Origin: Heliocidaris tuberculata
Lineage: Eukaryota; Echinodermata; Echinoidea; Camarodonta; Echinometridae
DNA length: 64,000 nucleotides
Direction: 5' to 3'
NCBI GenBank assembly: GCA_025618425.1
Contig: CM046849.1
Location: 31,258,671 to 31,322,670, forward strand
A program made the position numbers and the translations under genes. Under the pieces are notes generated by a model, which worked only from the letters and a program-made list of their open reading frames with translations, had not been told where the DNA came from and made no database searches. Of the stretch, positions 28,729-38,514 are shown piece after piece. The stretch's first letter is position 1; each line of letters begins with the position of its first letter.

Positions 28729-28947
28729 ATTTGATGGTCTGGTTTGATGGTTTACCTGACTGCTAAGAAAGCATGTGTATGTTTGTAAGTAAGCAACCAG
28801 GGGACCGACGGTTTTAAGTCCTCTCCGAGGGACTTGGTAATGAGGATTAATGCCTTACCAAAGAGCACTAGCGCATCCACTTGGTTTCGAACCCGGGTCC
28901 TCCAGTTACGAGACCACTGCTCTACCACTGAGTCATCGTGCCTCCAC
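28729..28947 (-). mobile_element. tRNA-derived SINE inserted in the transposon's left TIR
   Basis: Minus-strand reading begins GGAGGCACGATGACTCAGTG, with an A-box-like TCAGTGGTAGAGCAGTGG and a B box GGGTTCGAAACC, then a body through TGGTAAGGCATTAATCC. The right TIR (32097-32624) lacks this segment, so the element was inserted into the left TIR. The boundary is read from where the two TIRs lose and regain similarity and is good to about 10 bp. Confidence 0.8.
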
Positions 28948-29081
28948 TTTACACAAACATGGGGAATGATAAGGAACAATAAAGATGGTTTGGGTAATAA
29001 AAAGGCTGAAAATTAACCAAACCATCTTTTTTAGGTTGCGTGACGATGCATCTGACCACAGAATAAAGGGTGTTCATCTAA

Positions 29082-29220
29082 CGGAATGGGCTCGCTCTGG
29101 GAGCAGGCATGCAGCAAGTTGCTGCCGCCTTCAATGAGAGATTTCCAGATCGCGACGTTCCTGCGAAGTCTACGTTATTGAGAAATATAAGAAAAAATCA
29201 GCAGGGAGGGACGAGCCTCA
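29082..29220 (+). pseudogene. Transposase N-terminal HTH fragment, part 1
   Basis: Open frame reading NGLALGAGMQQVAAAFNERF, then PDRDVPAKSTLLRNIRKNQQ and GGTSL. This looks like the helix-turn-helix N-terminus found in IS630/Tc1/mariner-type transposases. Upstream is a stop codon (29079). The frame is cut at 29221 by a LINE and resumes exactly in phase at 31997. Confidence 0.7.
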
Positions 29221-29221
29221 A

Positions 29222-31994
29222 TTTTTTTTGTTTTTAAGAATCTTTTATTACTTCCTTTTTCAAAATACATTTTCGCAATAATCAAGGTAAAATATACAAA
29301 CAAATATATTCACATGCAGTATCATTGTGCCAAATTACATAATAATAAGTAACCATAATATTTTACATGCATGTATTAAATAGTAAATTATGCAATATAT
29401 GGAAGTCTTTGTGATAAAAAAGGGGGAAAATATAAAAAGAAGATGAAAAGGAAGAAAATGAGAGAAAAAAAAAAAGAAAAAGAAAAAGGAAAAAAAAAAG
29501 AACAAAAAAAGAAAAGGCCCCCCCCCCCCCCCCCCCCATTGTGTCCGTTGTTCCGCCTCAGATTTTAAAAAACTACAGTTCAGAATTTTCTTCATGATTT
29601 TGATGTTATTAAGCACTCTTAGCTCCCCATGTCCATCTCTTCGTCCCGGAAATCAAAATGTTCCCATTTTCTAAGGTGTAATGAGAGGGTACCTCTCTCC
29701 AAAGCCAATTTTTTTTCTTCTAATCGATTGTCTGACATCATTGCTTTAATTTCTTTTTCGGTCGGAGGTGTCGCTCTTTTCCTACATTGGAAAGTCATAT
29801 ATTTAACTAATAGAATAAGATGATTTACTAAATTTTCTCTCCCCACATTTTCCATATTAATTCCTAAATAAATTTTCTCCCAGTTCAAATCTTTCAAAAT
29901 AGGATACTTGAATTCAATGCTAACCTTTTCCCACATATTTTGAATGTGAACACACTCGTAAAAAACATGACTATATGTTTCCTCTTCTTTCTTACAAAAG
30001 GAACAACAATTGTTTGAAACTACACCAAAACGATACAAATGATGGTTTGTATACTATGTAACATTTTGAATTGAAATTCTCGTAGCTTGCTATTAAGAGT
30101 ACATTTCCTTAAATTAGTAAATGCTCTTTCTGCACATATAATGGGTATATTAAACGAATCTTTCAACTTATTCAGAACAGATGAATTTTCAGATTTGTTA
30201 TCAAGTAACTGTAGGTATAATCTTTTTGATGGGATTTCACTTAAGGGTATTACTCTGTCACCCAATACAAAGTTGATTTCTCCCTTATCTAATCCTATTT
30301 TCTCCTCTTCTTTTCTCACCATTTTTTTCTTCCAACTATCTGGGATCATTCCAAAAATATATTTTATTCGTGATATGTTCCATGTAAACAAACCTTTTCT
30401 GATGAAATAATCATCCGATCTTAATCTACCATTCTTTTCAATAATGTGCTCCAGTCGAAATATGCCTTTTGCAAATAGGCTATGATCAAATATACTAGAA
30501 CCACGAAAAATTATATACTTATTATTAAAAAGGAGTTCCTTTCCTTTAAAATCATCATACTTCTCTCTTAAATATCCTACTTCTAACCACGTATCTAATA
30601 ACTCTGAATAAAATGGAGGTAGATCTATCCTTAACATTCCAACAAAGTAATTGCATTGAAAAATAAATTTTCCTCCATAAAGGTGCATTGCATATTCAAA
30701 ATATTGTTTCCATTTCATTCGTTGATCTCCCATTAAGAGTCTCTTAACCCACATGATCCTTTGCACTTTGATAAATAATCGAAAATCCATCATTTTAAGC
30801 CCCCCTTTCTTATAATTTAAGAACAAGGTACTCCTTTTAATTTTATCTTTCCCTTTCCATAAAAATTCAAAACACATTTTGTCCAAAGACTGAAACACCC
30901 ATTCTGGAACAGGGATGAGAGATGCTACATACACTAGTTTAGAATATATAAAAGTTTTCAATAATTGGATTTTTCCCATCAACGTTAGATCTCTCTGTTT
31001 CCACCATGTTAAGGACTTTTTTATTTTACTCAGAATCTCTTTGTAGTTCATAGACTCCTTTACATTTACATCTAAACTGAAATACACTCCTAGTATTCTA
31101 ACGAGTTGTACTTCCTTTCCAAAAGGCAGCGACCTACTTATGTCTTTAGTAGGACCTATCATCATAATGTAAGTTTTATCTTTGTTATATTTCAAACCAG
31201 ACATATTCTTGAATTTTTCAATCAAAACCTCCAATCTTTTCAACGATTCCATGTTTCGAACAAAAAGTGTTATATCATCTGCGTACAATATTTGTTTTAC
31301 CTCAGTTGAACCACATCGAATACCTAAAACATGATTATCATTTCGTATCATATGTGCAAGAACCTCAATACATAGAATAAACAGATACGGTGATACTGGG
31401 TCTCCTTGTCTTACTCCCCTTTCTATTCTAAAATAACCTGTTGAATTTCCCCCATTCAAAACACAACTAAGAGCATTATTATACATTATTTTGATCCATT
31501 TGCGAAATAATTGTCCAAATCCAAACTCTTTTAGCACTTTTTGTAAAAACATATGTGAAACCGAGTCGAATGCTTTCTCGAAATCCACTGCTACTAAATA
31601 TCCGGGTATGTTGTTATGCGTCGTAAAAAATAACATATCATCAATCAACCTTATTGCTTCACCGATATTCCTATTTTGCATGTAACCAACTTGATCCGGT
31701 AAAATTACCTCTTCTAAAACTTCCTTAATTCTAATTGACAAAATTTTTGAAAGAATTTTATAATCTAAATTTAACAAGGATATTGGTCTATAATTTTTAA
31801 TCATTAATGGATCCTTCCCTTCTTTTTCAATTAAAGTAATTATCGCTTGCCTCTGAGATGCAGCTAACTCACCATGACAAAATGCTTCGTTCAAGGATCC
31901 TACAACTAAACCCCCTACCGCAGGCCAAAATATATTATAAAATTCCAGTGTTAAGCCATCATTACCTGGTGACTTATTAAGTCACCAGGTAATG
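29222..31994 (-). mobile_element. L1/Tx1-type LINE, 5'-truncated, inserted in the transposon
   Basis: 2773 bp on the minus strand. The 3' end lies at 29222 with an A-rich tail (T-rich on the plus strand), and a 3' UTR of about 400 bp contains A-rich and homopolymer tracts (poly-C on the plus strand at about 29518-29537). TCAA occurs on both flanks (29218-29221 and 31995-31998) as a short target duplication. The 5' end is truncated within the reverse transcriptase domain, so the endonuclease and ORF1 are absent. The last 17 bp at the 5' junction are an inverted copy of the element's own sequence. Confidence 0.9.
29619..31979 (-). pseudogene. LINE ORF2 remnant: reverse transcriptase plus C-terminal zinc knuckle, one frameshift
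   Basis: Reads from NKSPGNDGLTLEFYNIFW through the RT core: NYRPISLLNLDYKILSK, a VDFEKAFDSV block with the first catalytic Asp, GVRQGDPVSPYLF, and ILYADDITLF with the YADD catalytic box. After the thumb region the frame stops at about 30020. A second frame (29619-30038) continues with the L1-clade C-terminal CCHC motif (CSFCKKEEETYSHVFYEC, i.e. C-x2-C-x7-H-x4-C). A single-base indel near 30030-30045 explains the break. RT makes cDNA by target-primed reverse transcription; this copy is dead because it is truncated and frameshifted. Confidence 0.9.
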
Positions 31995-31996
31995 TC

Positions 31997-32101
31997 AATG
32001 TCAACAAAGGTCGATCTGGTCGAAGAAAAATTGCCATATCGGAAGAGAATGTGGCAGAAGTAAGGCGTGTCATCCATGAGAATCCCTGCAAGTATCCGTA
32101 A
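31997..32101 (+). pseudogene. Transposase N-terminal HTH fragment, part 2
   Basis: Continues the first part without loss of frame once the LINE and one TCAA duplicate are removed: NVNKGRSGRRKIAISEENVA then EVRRVIHENPCKYP and a stop (TAA 32099). The N-K-G-x-S-G-R-x-R spacer followed by a second helical segment with ENPxxxP is the usual linker and second HTH of such transposases. No catalytic DDE/D domain follows; the right TIR begins immediately. Confidence 0.7.
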
Positions 32102-32627
32102 TTTTCAGCCTTTTTATACCCCAAGTCCCCAACCATCTCTAATGTTCCTTTTCATTCCCCATGTATGTGAAAATTCACCCAAGAATTAAGTCCATTGTCA
32201 GCTGCTTGGTCAGAAAAGCTGAATAGCTTCTTACTCAACTATCCACTCATTTGGGCAGAAATCAAGCATGTTTTCATTTTACTTGTTCTCTCACTGACAC
32301 ACATTATTTATTTTTTACCTATGATGTGTCATATAAAAGAGAAAATTATGAATTTTTATCTGATGTTTTCCTTTTTTCAAAATAATTACATTTAATACCA
32401 TAAAAACTTATTCAAAGTAGCAATTTGTTCGTGCAAATGAAATTTTGGTACCACCACTTTCCATTATTTTAATTCAATCATGCGTGAATTATGAATAATA
32501 AGAAGTACATCAAATGAAAGAAGAGAAGCATAGCTTTTCATAGATGTATAACACATCAAGGAAATTATTTGTTATGATAGAAAATTTCTGCCATGAAATT
32601 CGGTTTCCTTTTTTCTGGGACACACTG

Positions 32628-32629
<2 letters not shown>

Positions 32630-32666
<37 letters not shown>

Positions 32667-32738
32667 ATATATATCAGGAATTTCCTGATGAAGGCCTATG
32701 GCCGAAAATTTGAAAACTTCTGAGTTAAACGGAATTTT

Positions 32739-32810
<72 letters not shown>

Positions 32811-32880
32811 TTATTCGGCCATAGGCCTTCATCATTTTGATCATTTCCTAATGAAGGTCTATGGCCGAAAATTCGAATCT
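32630..32880. repeat. (TA)n tracts with inverted 'GAAGGCCTATGGCCGAAAAT' units
   Basis: Two (TA)n tracts (about 32633-32674 and 32741-32808) are interspersed with TGATGAAGGCCTATGGCCGA at 32686. The inverse TCGGCCATAGGCCTTCATCA appears at 32815, and a third, forward copy at about 32850. This is a repeat-derived snap-back region; the parent element is not recognised. Confidence 0.65.
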
Positions 32881-33561
32881 TTTCATCGTATACGGACTTT
32901 TCATTCCTATCTTTTATATATATATTTATATACATGTTTATATATATCATATTTTGTTTTTTCATTTCCAACAAAATACAAACTTTCATTTGGCTTTTGA
33001 GAAAATTCTAAAGTTTCCTTTCTTTCTTTTCTTGATTACATTATTATTATGTGAGTAGTCCGATGCTTATTAAAGACTTACGTATATATGAGTAGACAGT
33101 AAGCTTGGATCCACAATATTTTCTTTTCCTTTCTTCCCCATTCGCTCGTCTCAATAATCTTGTGTGAAGCTTTGAACGACAAAATATCCTTAACTTTCGT
33201 TAGTGAAGTATTTAATAAATAATAACAATAGTATTAATTTTAGATAATCATCCTTAAGTCCAGTCATATTAGCCAATGAAAAGTGTATTTTGTTTCTCCA
33301 AAGTAAGTGAGGTAGGCTGTTATTGTTTGAAGCTGAAATGCCCTCTGAACGAAACGGTCTTCCGCCATCTATTGGTAGCAGTCCAATAGAGAAAGATTGT
33401 TATGACAGGGCATTGATCTCTACTTTTTCCGTAGACATGGTAGAGATCTGTGCAGGGCATTGTGACAACTTGGGCAGACTGAGACTCGGATCGGCCTCTG
33501 ATTTTCAATACACCAGGCACTCTGACTCTGTCTGATAGTCCTTTTTCTCTCTCCCTCTACC

Positions 33562-33603
<42 letters not shown>

Positions 33604-33649
33604 GTATTCTTTTTTTTTTAATCTACCGATGGGCACGAATATCACGCCT
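32881..33649. other. No supported gene; CT-rich simple repeat
   Basis: An open frame at 33323-33535 is somewhat GC-richer and reads without low complexity, but has no recognisable domain or splice signal and contains inverted words (AGATCTCTAC and GTAGAGATCT). C- and (CT)n tracts follow at about 33559-33600. Confidence 0.4.
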
Positions 33650-34097
33650 GAGGGAGGGGGCACTCAATATATAGTGTGCAGTGGATATGTGCCGCAGAGA
33701 AGACCCCCATTTTTATACTCAAATTTCCGTTCCAAAGCATAGCATTTTTTTCTTAATGAGAAAAAGGAGAGAGAAACCCGTTCCAAATCATCGCTTCTTT
33801 TTTTTTTCATTCCGTCGTTCCTGCCGTTCTGGCCCACCCCGGCCCGTTTGGAAGAATATCACTTTCGGTTAAAAGTTGAAAACGAGTTCCGATGATCCTT
33901 ATATTTCGATAACAACCAGTTCCGTAACATCATTATTTTGAAAATCCAGTTTCAAAGACCCCCTTTTTCCAAAATGTTAGTAGTTCCGAAGACCATCCTG
34001 TTAATACGCTCGTTCCGAAGCCCATTTTTTTGTCTTGCCTACTGCACATACCTACCACTTTTGGGGTCGAATGCCCCCCCCCCCCCCCCACCCCCCG
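33650..34097. repeat. Inverted-end element with GTTCC-rich interior
   Basis: The left end GGGGGCACTCAATATATAGT followed by GTGCAGTGGATATGTGCCGC is mirrored by CTACTGCACATACCTACCAC and a poly-C end at 34074-34097. The interior repeats short words such as GTTCCAAAGCAT, GTTCCGAAG and CCCATTTTT every 30-60 bases. No coding capacity was found. Its class is unknown to me. Confidence 0.6.
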
Positions 34098-34363
34098 GAT
34101 ATCATGAAGGTTGTATTTTCACATTAAAAAGTGACATTTTATCGCAAGAGGTGCACTTCGGTCGATTTGGGAAATTCGAGGTCGAGGGATTTGATTGACA
34201 TCTACCGCCCTCCCTTGTTCTGCTGCTTATAAAGTCACTTAATTTGTATTTTATATATTCAATTTCTTTAGTGCCGACAAGGACAATGTTTGGTTCATTT
34301 AGAAAACATTCATTTGTTTTTGAAAAAGGGCAAAAATCGCAACGAAATATCACGACCATAATC

Positions 34364-34435
34364 TCTTTGGAACCAGAAGGGCGTTAACTCCTATACTTTA
34401 ACACAAAGTTAACGCCCTTCTGGCTCTCAATGGAT
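34364..34435. repeat. Foldback MITE family A, best-preserved palindrome
   Basis: GGAACCAGAAGGGCGTTAAC and GTTAACGCCCTTCTGGCTCT form near-perfect inverted arms around a loop of about 20 bases. Confidence 0.85.
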
Positions 34436-34622
34436 ATTATCATGATATTGTGGAACTGAAATAATTGACCTACACATGACCGACTCCTTCGATGGTGTTA
34501 AATCATTCCAATCTTCGCTAGATATTAATGTTCGTAATTCAAATATCTGAAAGGTTTTATACACATTTTGAGCAAATAGAATACATGTCTAGTGATGTAT
34601 TCATTCTTGAAATACAAGTAAA

Positions 34623-34770
34623 TATGAAATTTAAGGTTCTATTTCAATTAATAGTAATTAATCAGTAATTAACAGTAATTGCTCTAAGAAAGTGAAAAGC
34701 TACACTATATGAAATTTAAGGTTCTTTTTCAATTAATAGTAATTACTCTAAGAAAGTGAAAAGCTATACA
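34623..34770. repeat. Two-copy 85-bp tandem duplication
   Basis: TATGAAATTTAAGGTTCT begins at 34623 and 34708. Both copies continue through TTTCAATTAATAGTAATT and end CTCTAAGAAAGTGAAAAGCT. The second copy lacks a 20-23-base AATTAA-rich internal segment. Confidence 0.85.
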
Positions 34771-35310
34771 TTTTTATACAAAAGTTCGAAATTTTTGTAT
34801 ATAAACTATTCAGCTCCAGATTGAGGGAAAATATCAATTGCATTATGCATGAAAATAATGTGCAACTGGATTAGGAGAACCCATTTACAATGACGCCAAA
34901 CCCATAAATACACAGCAGTTACGCGACAAAATACTACCTTTCTTCAGTATTTCCTTTTCTTTTACTTTTCCTTACTCCTCTAATTGCCTCATAAGTGGGT
35001 TCTTTTGACGAAAAATAATTGATCAACAGCCTCTTCACCGAGGCTACCACATGGTGTTACCGAAACCTTCATTATTTTGTAAAACACTACCTCTTTTCAA
35101 GCAGGATATCCCGTGTAGTTTCCTTCTGTTTTCCCCATATCTGTCAGATTTGGGGGAGAGTTAGGGAAACTTCATGTCGTATCAGTGTCATAGATAAGTA
35201 ATCACCGCAATTAAAGCTACATCTAAAGTTCTTGATCACAATCTTAATGGTATTAATGTAAACAAATACAAATCTAAATCTAAAACAAACATGTAAATGT
35301 TGATCAAGAT

Positions 35311-35454
35311 CAGGGCCCCGTTTCATAAAACTTGATATCTATAACAAGTTACAATAACAGTTATAAGTTACGGAAATACTTGCATCTGATTGGCTAAGAG
35401 CAAATTTGTCATAGATATGTGGAAGTAAATAAGTTTTATGAAACGGGGTCCAGG
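35311..35454. repeat. Foldback MITE family B, copy 3 (inverted core)
   Basis: CAGGGCCCCGTTTCATAAAA and TTTTATGAAACGGGGTCC are inverted ends. The core appears as CATCTGATTGGCTAAGAGCA, the reverse complement of the core in the copies at 3487 and 27295. Confidence 0.8.
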
Positions 35455-35473
35455 AGTGTATAATACGGTATTA

Positions 35474-35604
35474 AAGACAGGGGCGGATCCAGGATTTTGT
35501 AAGGGGAGGGGGGGGGGGGGGGAGGCACACAAATCTCCGAGAATTTTCTGACAAGCAAAAAAAAAAAGTTACCGGAATTGCCCCCCCCCCCATCCGCCAC
35601 TGAT
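35474..35604. repeat. hAT-like MITE with GGCGGATCC ends
   Basis: CAGGGGCGGATCCAGGATTT on the left mirrors CCATCCGCCACTG on the right. A G-run and a C-run lie inside each end. CAG-type ends are usual for hAT elements. An 8-bp target duplication was not resolved, so the superfamily is tentative. Confidence 0.6.
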
Positions 35605-36151
35605 TAAATAGTTTAATTTTTACGTAAATAGATCAATAACTGTGCGATCATCAGATCAATAAATATCCATAATCCATCAGTCTTTGCTGAATCTTCACCC
35701 AGGAGACACAAGATATTCATGAAAAGGGAGGTGACGGTTTTCCAAATACTGGTGGTTTCGAAATTCTCTGGACGGGGGATGGGGGGGGGGGGCTGCTTTG
35801 TATGCTTTTGCACAGTCAAATGGTTCAAAAATAAGAAGAACCGTGTTGTTTAATCATCTTCATCCCTTTCGTCAAGTATACTCATTTAAATGGAAATTGT
35901 CATGTAACTTTTTAAAAATATGTTATACTTGTTAAATCCAGTGACATGGGTAATAATGAGTTGAAGAAAAAGACAGGATAAAAAAGTTCTCACAACTTTA
36001 AGAAGCGTTATCAGTCCAAAAATCCTTCCCGTGGGCTCCTGAACATGGTAAAGGGGACCCATTTTACCCATATCTCATTAGAAAGGTTGGTTCTACATGT
36101 TTTTGTGTTGTTGTTTGTTTTTTCGATAGGGGCAGGTCACACCCCCCCCCC
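35605..36151. other. No gene recognised
   Basis: Contains a G-run (35777-35791) and a C-run (36141-36152). The latter directly precedes the duplicated block and may belong to another MITE end. Confidence 0.4.
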
Positions 36152-36566
36152 CTGAATCCACCTATGCATACAGATCATCATGAAATATAAACAATGATGT
36201 GATTAGGTTCTTACCACAGTATTACCTTGATGGGAAACATGAAAGACAATAATAGCTATAGGTATGTATGGAAATTTTAGTTTTAATGAGCTCTTACACC
36301 ACAAACGCCCTATATTGCATTGAACCTGCATGGGCCTAATAATTCATAATAAAATGAATCAGAAAACGACCTTGTTTATCACACACGGAAATAGATGTCA
36401 ATAATGTGGGAGAGATAGTAATGTACGGGAAAAAAGTTAAAAGACAGTGTATTTTATTCATTAAAAGTAGCACGTAGCCATTATTTTGGCAAAAGTTAGC
36501 AGGAAGTCTTTATAGCTAGAGCTCATATACCTCTATCAACCCACAAGGATTTCCGAATAAAGCAAG

Positions 36567-36623
<57 letters not shown>

Positions 36624-37349
36624 CCTCGGCCCCTTTCTCTCTTTTCCCCTCTTCTTCCTTCCTTTCTCTAAGTCTCTTGTTTTCTCTTTCTACATTAAGC
36701 TTATGATAAAGGGTAAGGAATGTCATTTTTAAAGTGACAGTGGTGTATCCACACAGGGGCACAGGGGCACTTGCCCCTAGTCAAAATCTCCCTACATTTC
36801 GTACAAACGTATGCCCCAGTGAGAAGGTACTCCACTCAAATTTGAAGACTTCTGGGGGGGGGGGGGTTGTTTCTTGCTTGTCATAGGTTTTTGAACACAA
36901 GTATGGCTCAGAAAATGTGATATTTTTATTTATTCATTTTCTTATTTATTTTGTAAAAAATGTATTTTGCTTTTCAGAGATTTTCGACACATATTTTTTT
37001 AAACCCCCCCCCCCCCCCATGTTTAAGAAACCTGGACCTGCCACCGAGTAATGTGTGTCATTTAATGAACGGGGAAGAGTGGTTACAATAAGCATTGTAT
37101 AGCTGCATTCAAGGAAATGAGGGAAGGTTTTCCTGTAGCCGACACATCAGTAGTCTGGATCTGCGATTGGACCACCTCATATATTTGGCGAAAAAGATGA
37201 GCTGATCGTTCATTCGAAAGGGAATTTGTTTTCGAAAAATCATTTAAAATTAGTTCTCGTGTGCCTGCATAGCAGAGGTAAGTTTCTCGGCTTGTGCATC
37301 GAATGCTTTCTATATATTTCTCTTATACTTAATTATTCTCCTGACAAGT

Positions 37350-37698
37350 TGGAATAAATTACCAGCGCACATTCAGAACACCGACTACCTCGATCAGTTT
37401 AAGACCTTACTTAAAACCCAACTTTTTAATATGTAATGTTTTATCGCAAGTGCGAGGACTTAGCTGTGAGTATAGTGAGTCGGTCAAAGGAGGTGTACAC
37501 CATTATGCTCTATATGTGATTGTTTTACATTTTTCATTATTCATGTATGGTTTAGTGAGATAGCTTAGTTCCATTAATTTAATTAATTTTGTTTCAATTT
37601 ATTATATGTTCTGGTAATTAACTCTTAGATAGAATATGGTGCGCTTAGAAACAACAGTATTAAGCGCCTAATAAATGTTATGTATCATTATTATTATT
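37350..37698 (+). mobile_element. Non-LTR retrotransposon 3' end (CR1/L2-like tail)
   Basis: Reads WNKLPAHIQNTDYLDQFKTL then LKTQLFNM and a stop. This is the W-N-x-LP...FK..LK..LF ending typical of ORF2 in CR1/L2/Jockey-type elements. A 3' UTR follows, ending GCGCCTAATAAATGTTATG and (ATT)n. 5'-truncated; family assignment is approximate. Confidence 0.7.
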
Positions 37699-37894
37699 AT
37701 TACTCTACTTCAATAATGCTTTCCATGTTGAGAGAGATGGTGTGGTCGAGTGGATAATATTGGTAGGTGACATCGCCTAATTCTAGCAATAAAGACATTT
37801 ATTTACGTATTTCCTTGAACAGGATTTTATTGATAATTATAGATATCATAATCCATTATATCTATGATAAATAATGAATATCATTTCCCCCCCC

Positions 37895-38044
37895 CCCTTC
37901 CACAGGGTTCTTTATTTACAAAAAACAAATTCAACAAATACAAATAATCATATACTTTCATATTCAGGATCGTCCAACAGAATGAGTAAACAATGGCACA
38001 ACAATGAACATCACGGCCCAAACTTAAGGGCAGAGAAAAAATAA
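37895..38044 (-). mobile_element. L1/Tx1-type LINE 3' tail, cut by the duplication junction
   Basis: Only the 3' UTR part (minus strand) of the LINE at 39780-40190 is present. It ends abruptly at the duplication junction. Confidence 0.6.
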
Positions 38045-38052
38045 TGAATCCA

Positions 38053-38467
38053 CTGAATCCACCTATGCATACAGATCATCATGAAATATAAACAATGATG
38101 TGATTAGGTTCTTACCACAGTATTACCTTGATGGGAAACATGAAAGACAATAATAGCTATAGGTATGTATGGAAATTTTAGTTTTAATGAGCTCTTACAC
38201 CACAAACGCCCTATATTGCATTGAACCTGCATGGGCCTAATAATTCATAATAAAATGAATCAGAAAACGACCTTGTTTATCACACACGGAAATAGATGTC
38301 AATAATGTGGGAGAGATAGTAATGTACGGGAAAAAAGTTAAAAGACAGTGTATTTTATTCATTAAAAGTAGCACGTAGCCATTATTTTGGCAAAAGTTAG
38401 CAGGAAGTCTTTATAGCTAGAGCTCATATACCTCTATCAACCCACAAGGATTTCCGAATAAAGCAAG

Positions 38468-38514
<47 letters not shown>

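Larger units (their letters stand above)
28281..32627 (+). mobile_element. Long-TIR Tc1/mariner-like DNA transposon, decayed and twice interrupted
   Basis: TGTGTCCCAGAAAAAAGGAA at 28281 is mirrored by TTCCTTTTTTCTGGGACACA ending at 32624. Inverted similarity continues inward for roughly 500 bp. Matching words include AATGGAAAGTGGTGGTAC with its mirror near 32450, AGTGGATAGTTGAGTAAGAAG with its mirror near 32230, and AAAAAGGCTGAAAATTA with its mirror near 32100. A TA follows the right end. Between the TIRs lies a transposase N-terminal remnant, broken by a LINE. Without insertions the ancestral element would be only about 1.3 kb, so most of the transposase is missing. A SINE (28729-28947) also interrupts the left TIR. 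Confidence 0.85.
36152..38044 (+). repeat. 1.9-kb tandem duplication, unit 1
   Basis: Starts at CTGAATCCACCTATGCATAC and ends at GAGAAAAAATAA. It contains a (CT)n tract (36572-36618), a possible hAT-like MITE (about 36737-37050), a LINE 3' end (37350-37698) and the 3' tail of a minus-strand LINE (37895-38044). Apart from length changes in homopolymers and microsatellites, I noticed only one clear substitution relative to unit 2 (GAACACAAGT versus GAACATAAGT). Confidence 0.92.

Noticed and set aside
33323..33535. 70-residue open frame of moderate complexity
   Set aside because: No recognisable family, no splice signals, and it overlaps inverted words typical of repeats; kept only as a note.
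36523..36762. Arg/Glu-repeat open frame on the minus strand (also at 38417)
   Set aside because: Derived from the (CT)n microsatellite and copied by the tandem duplication.
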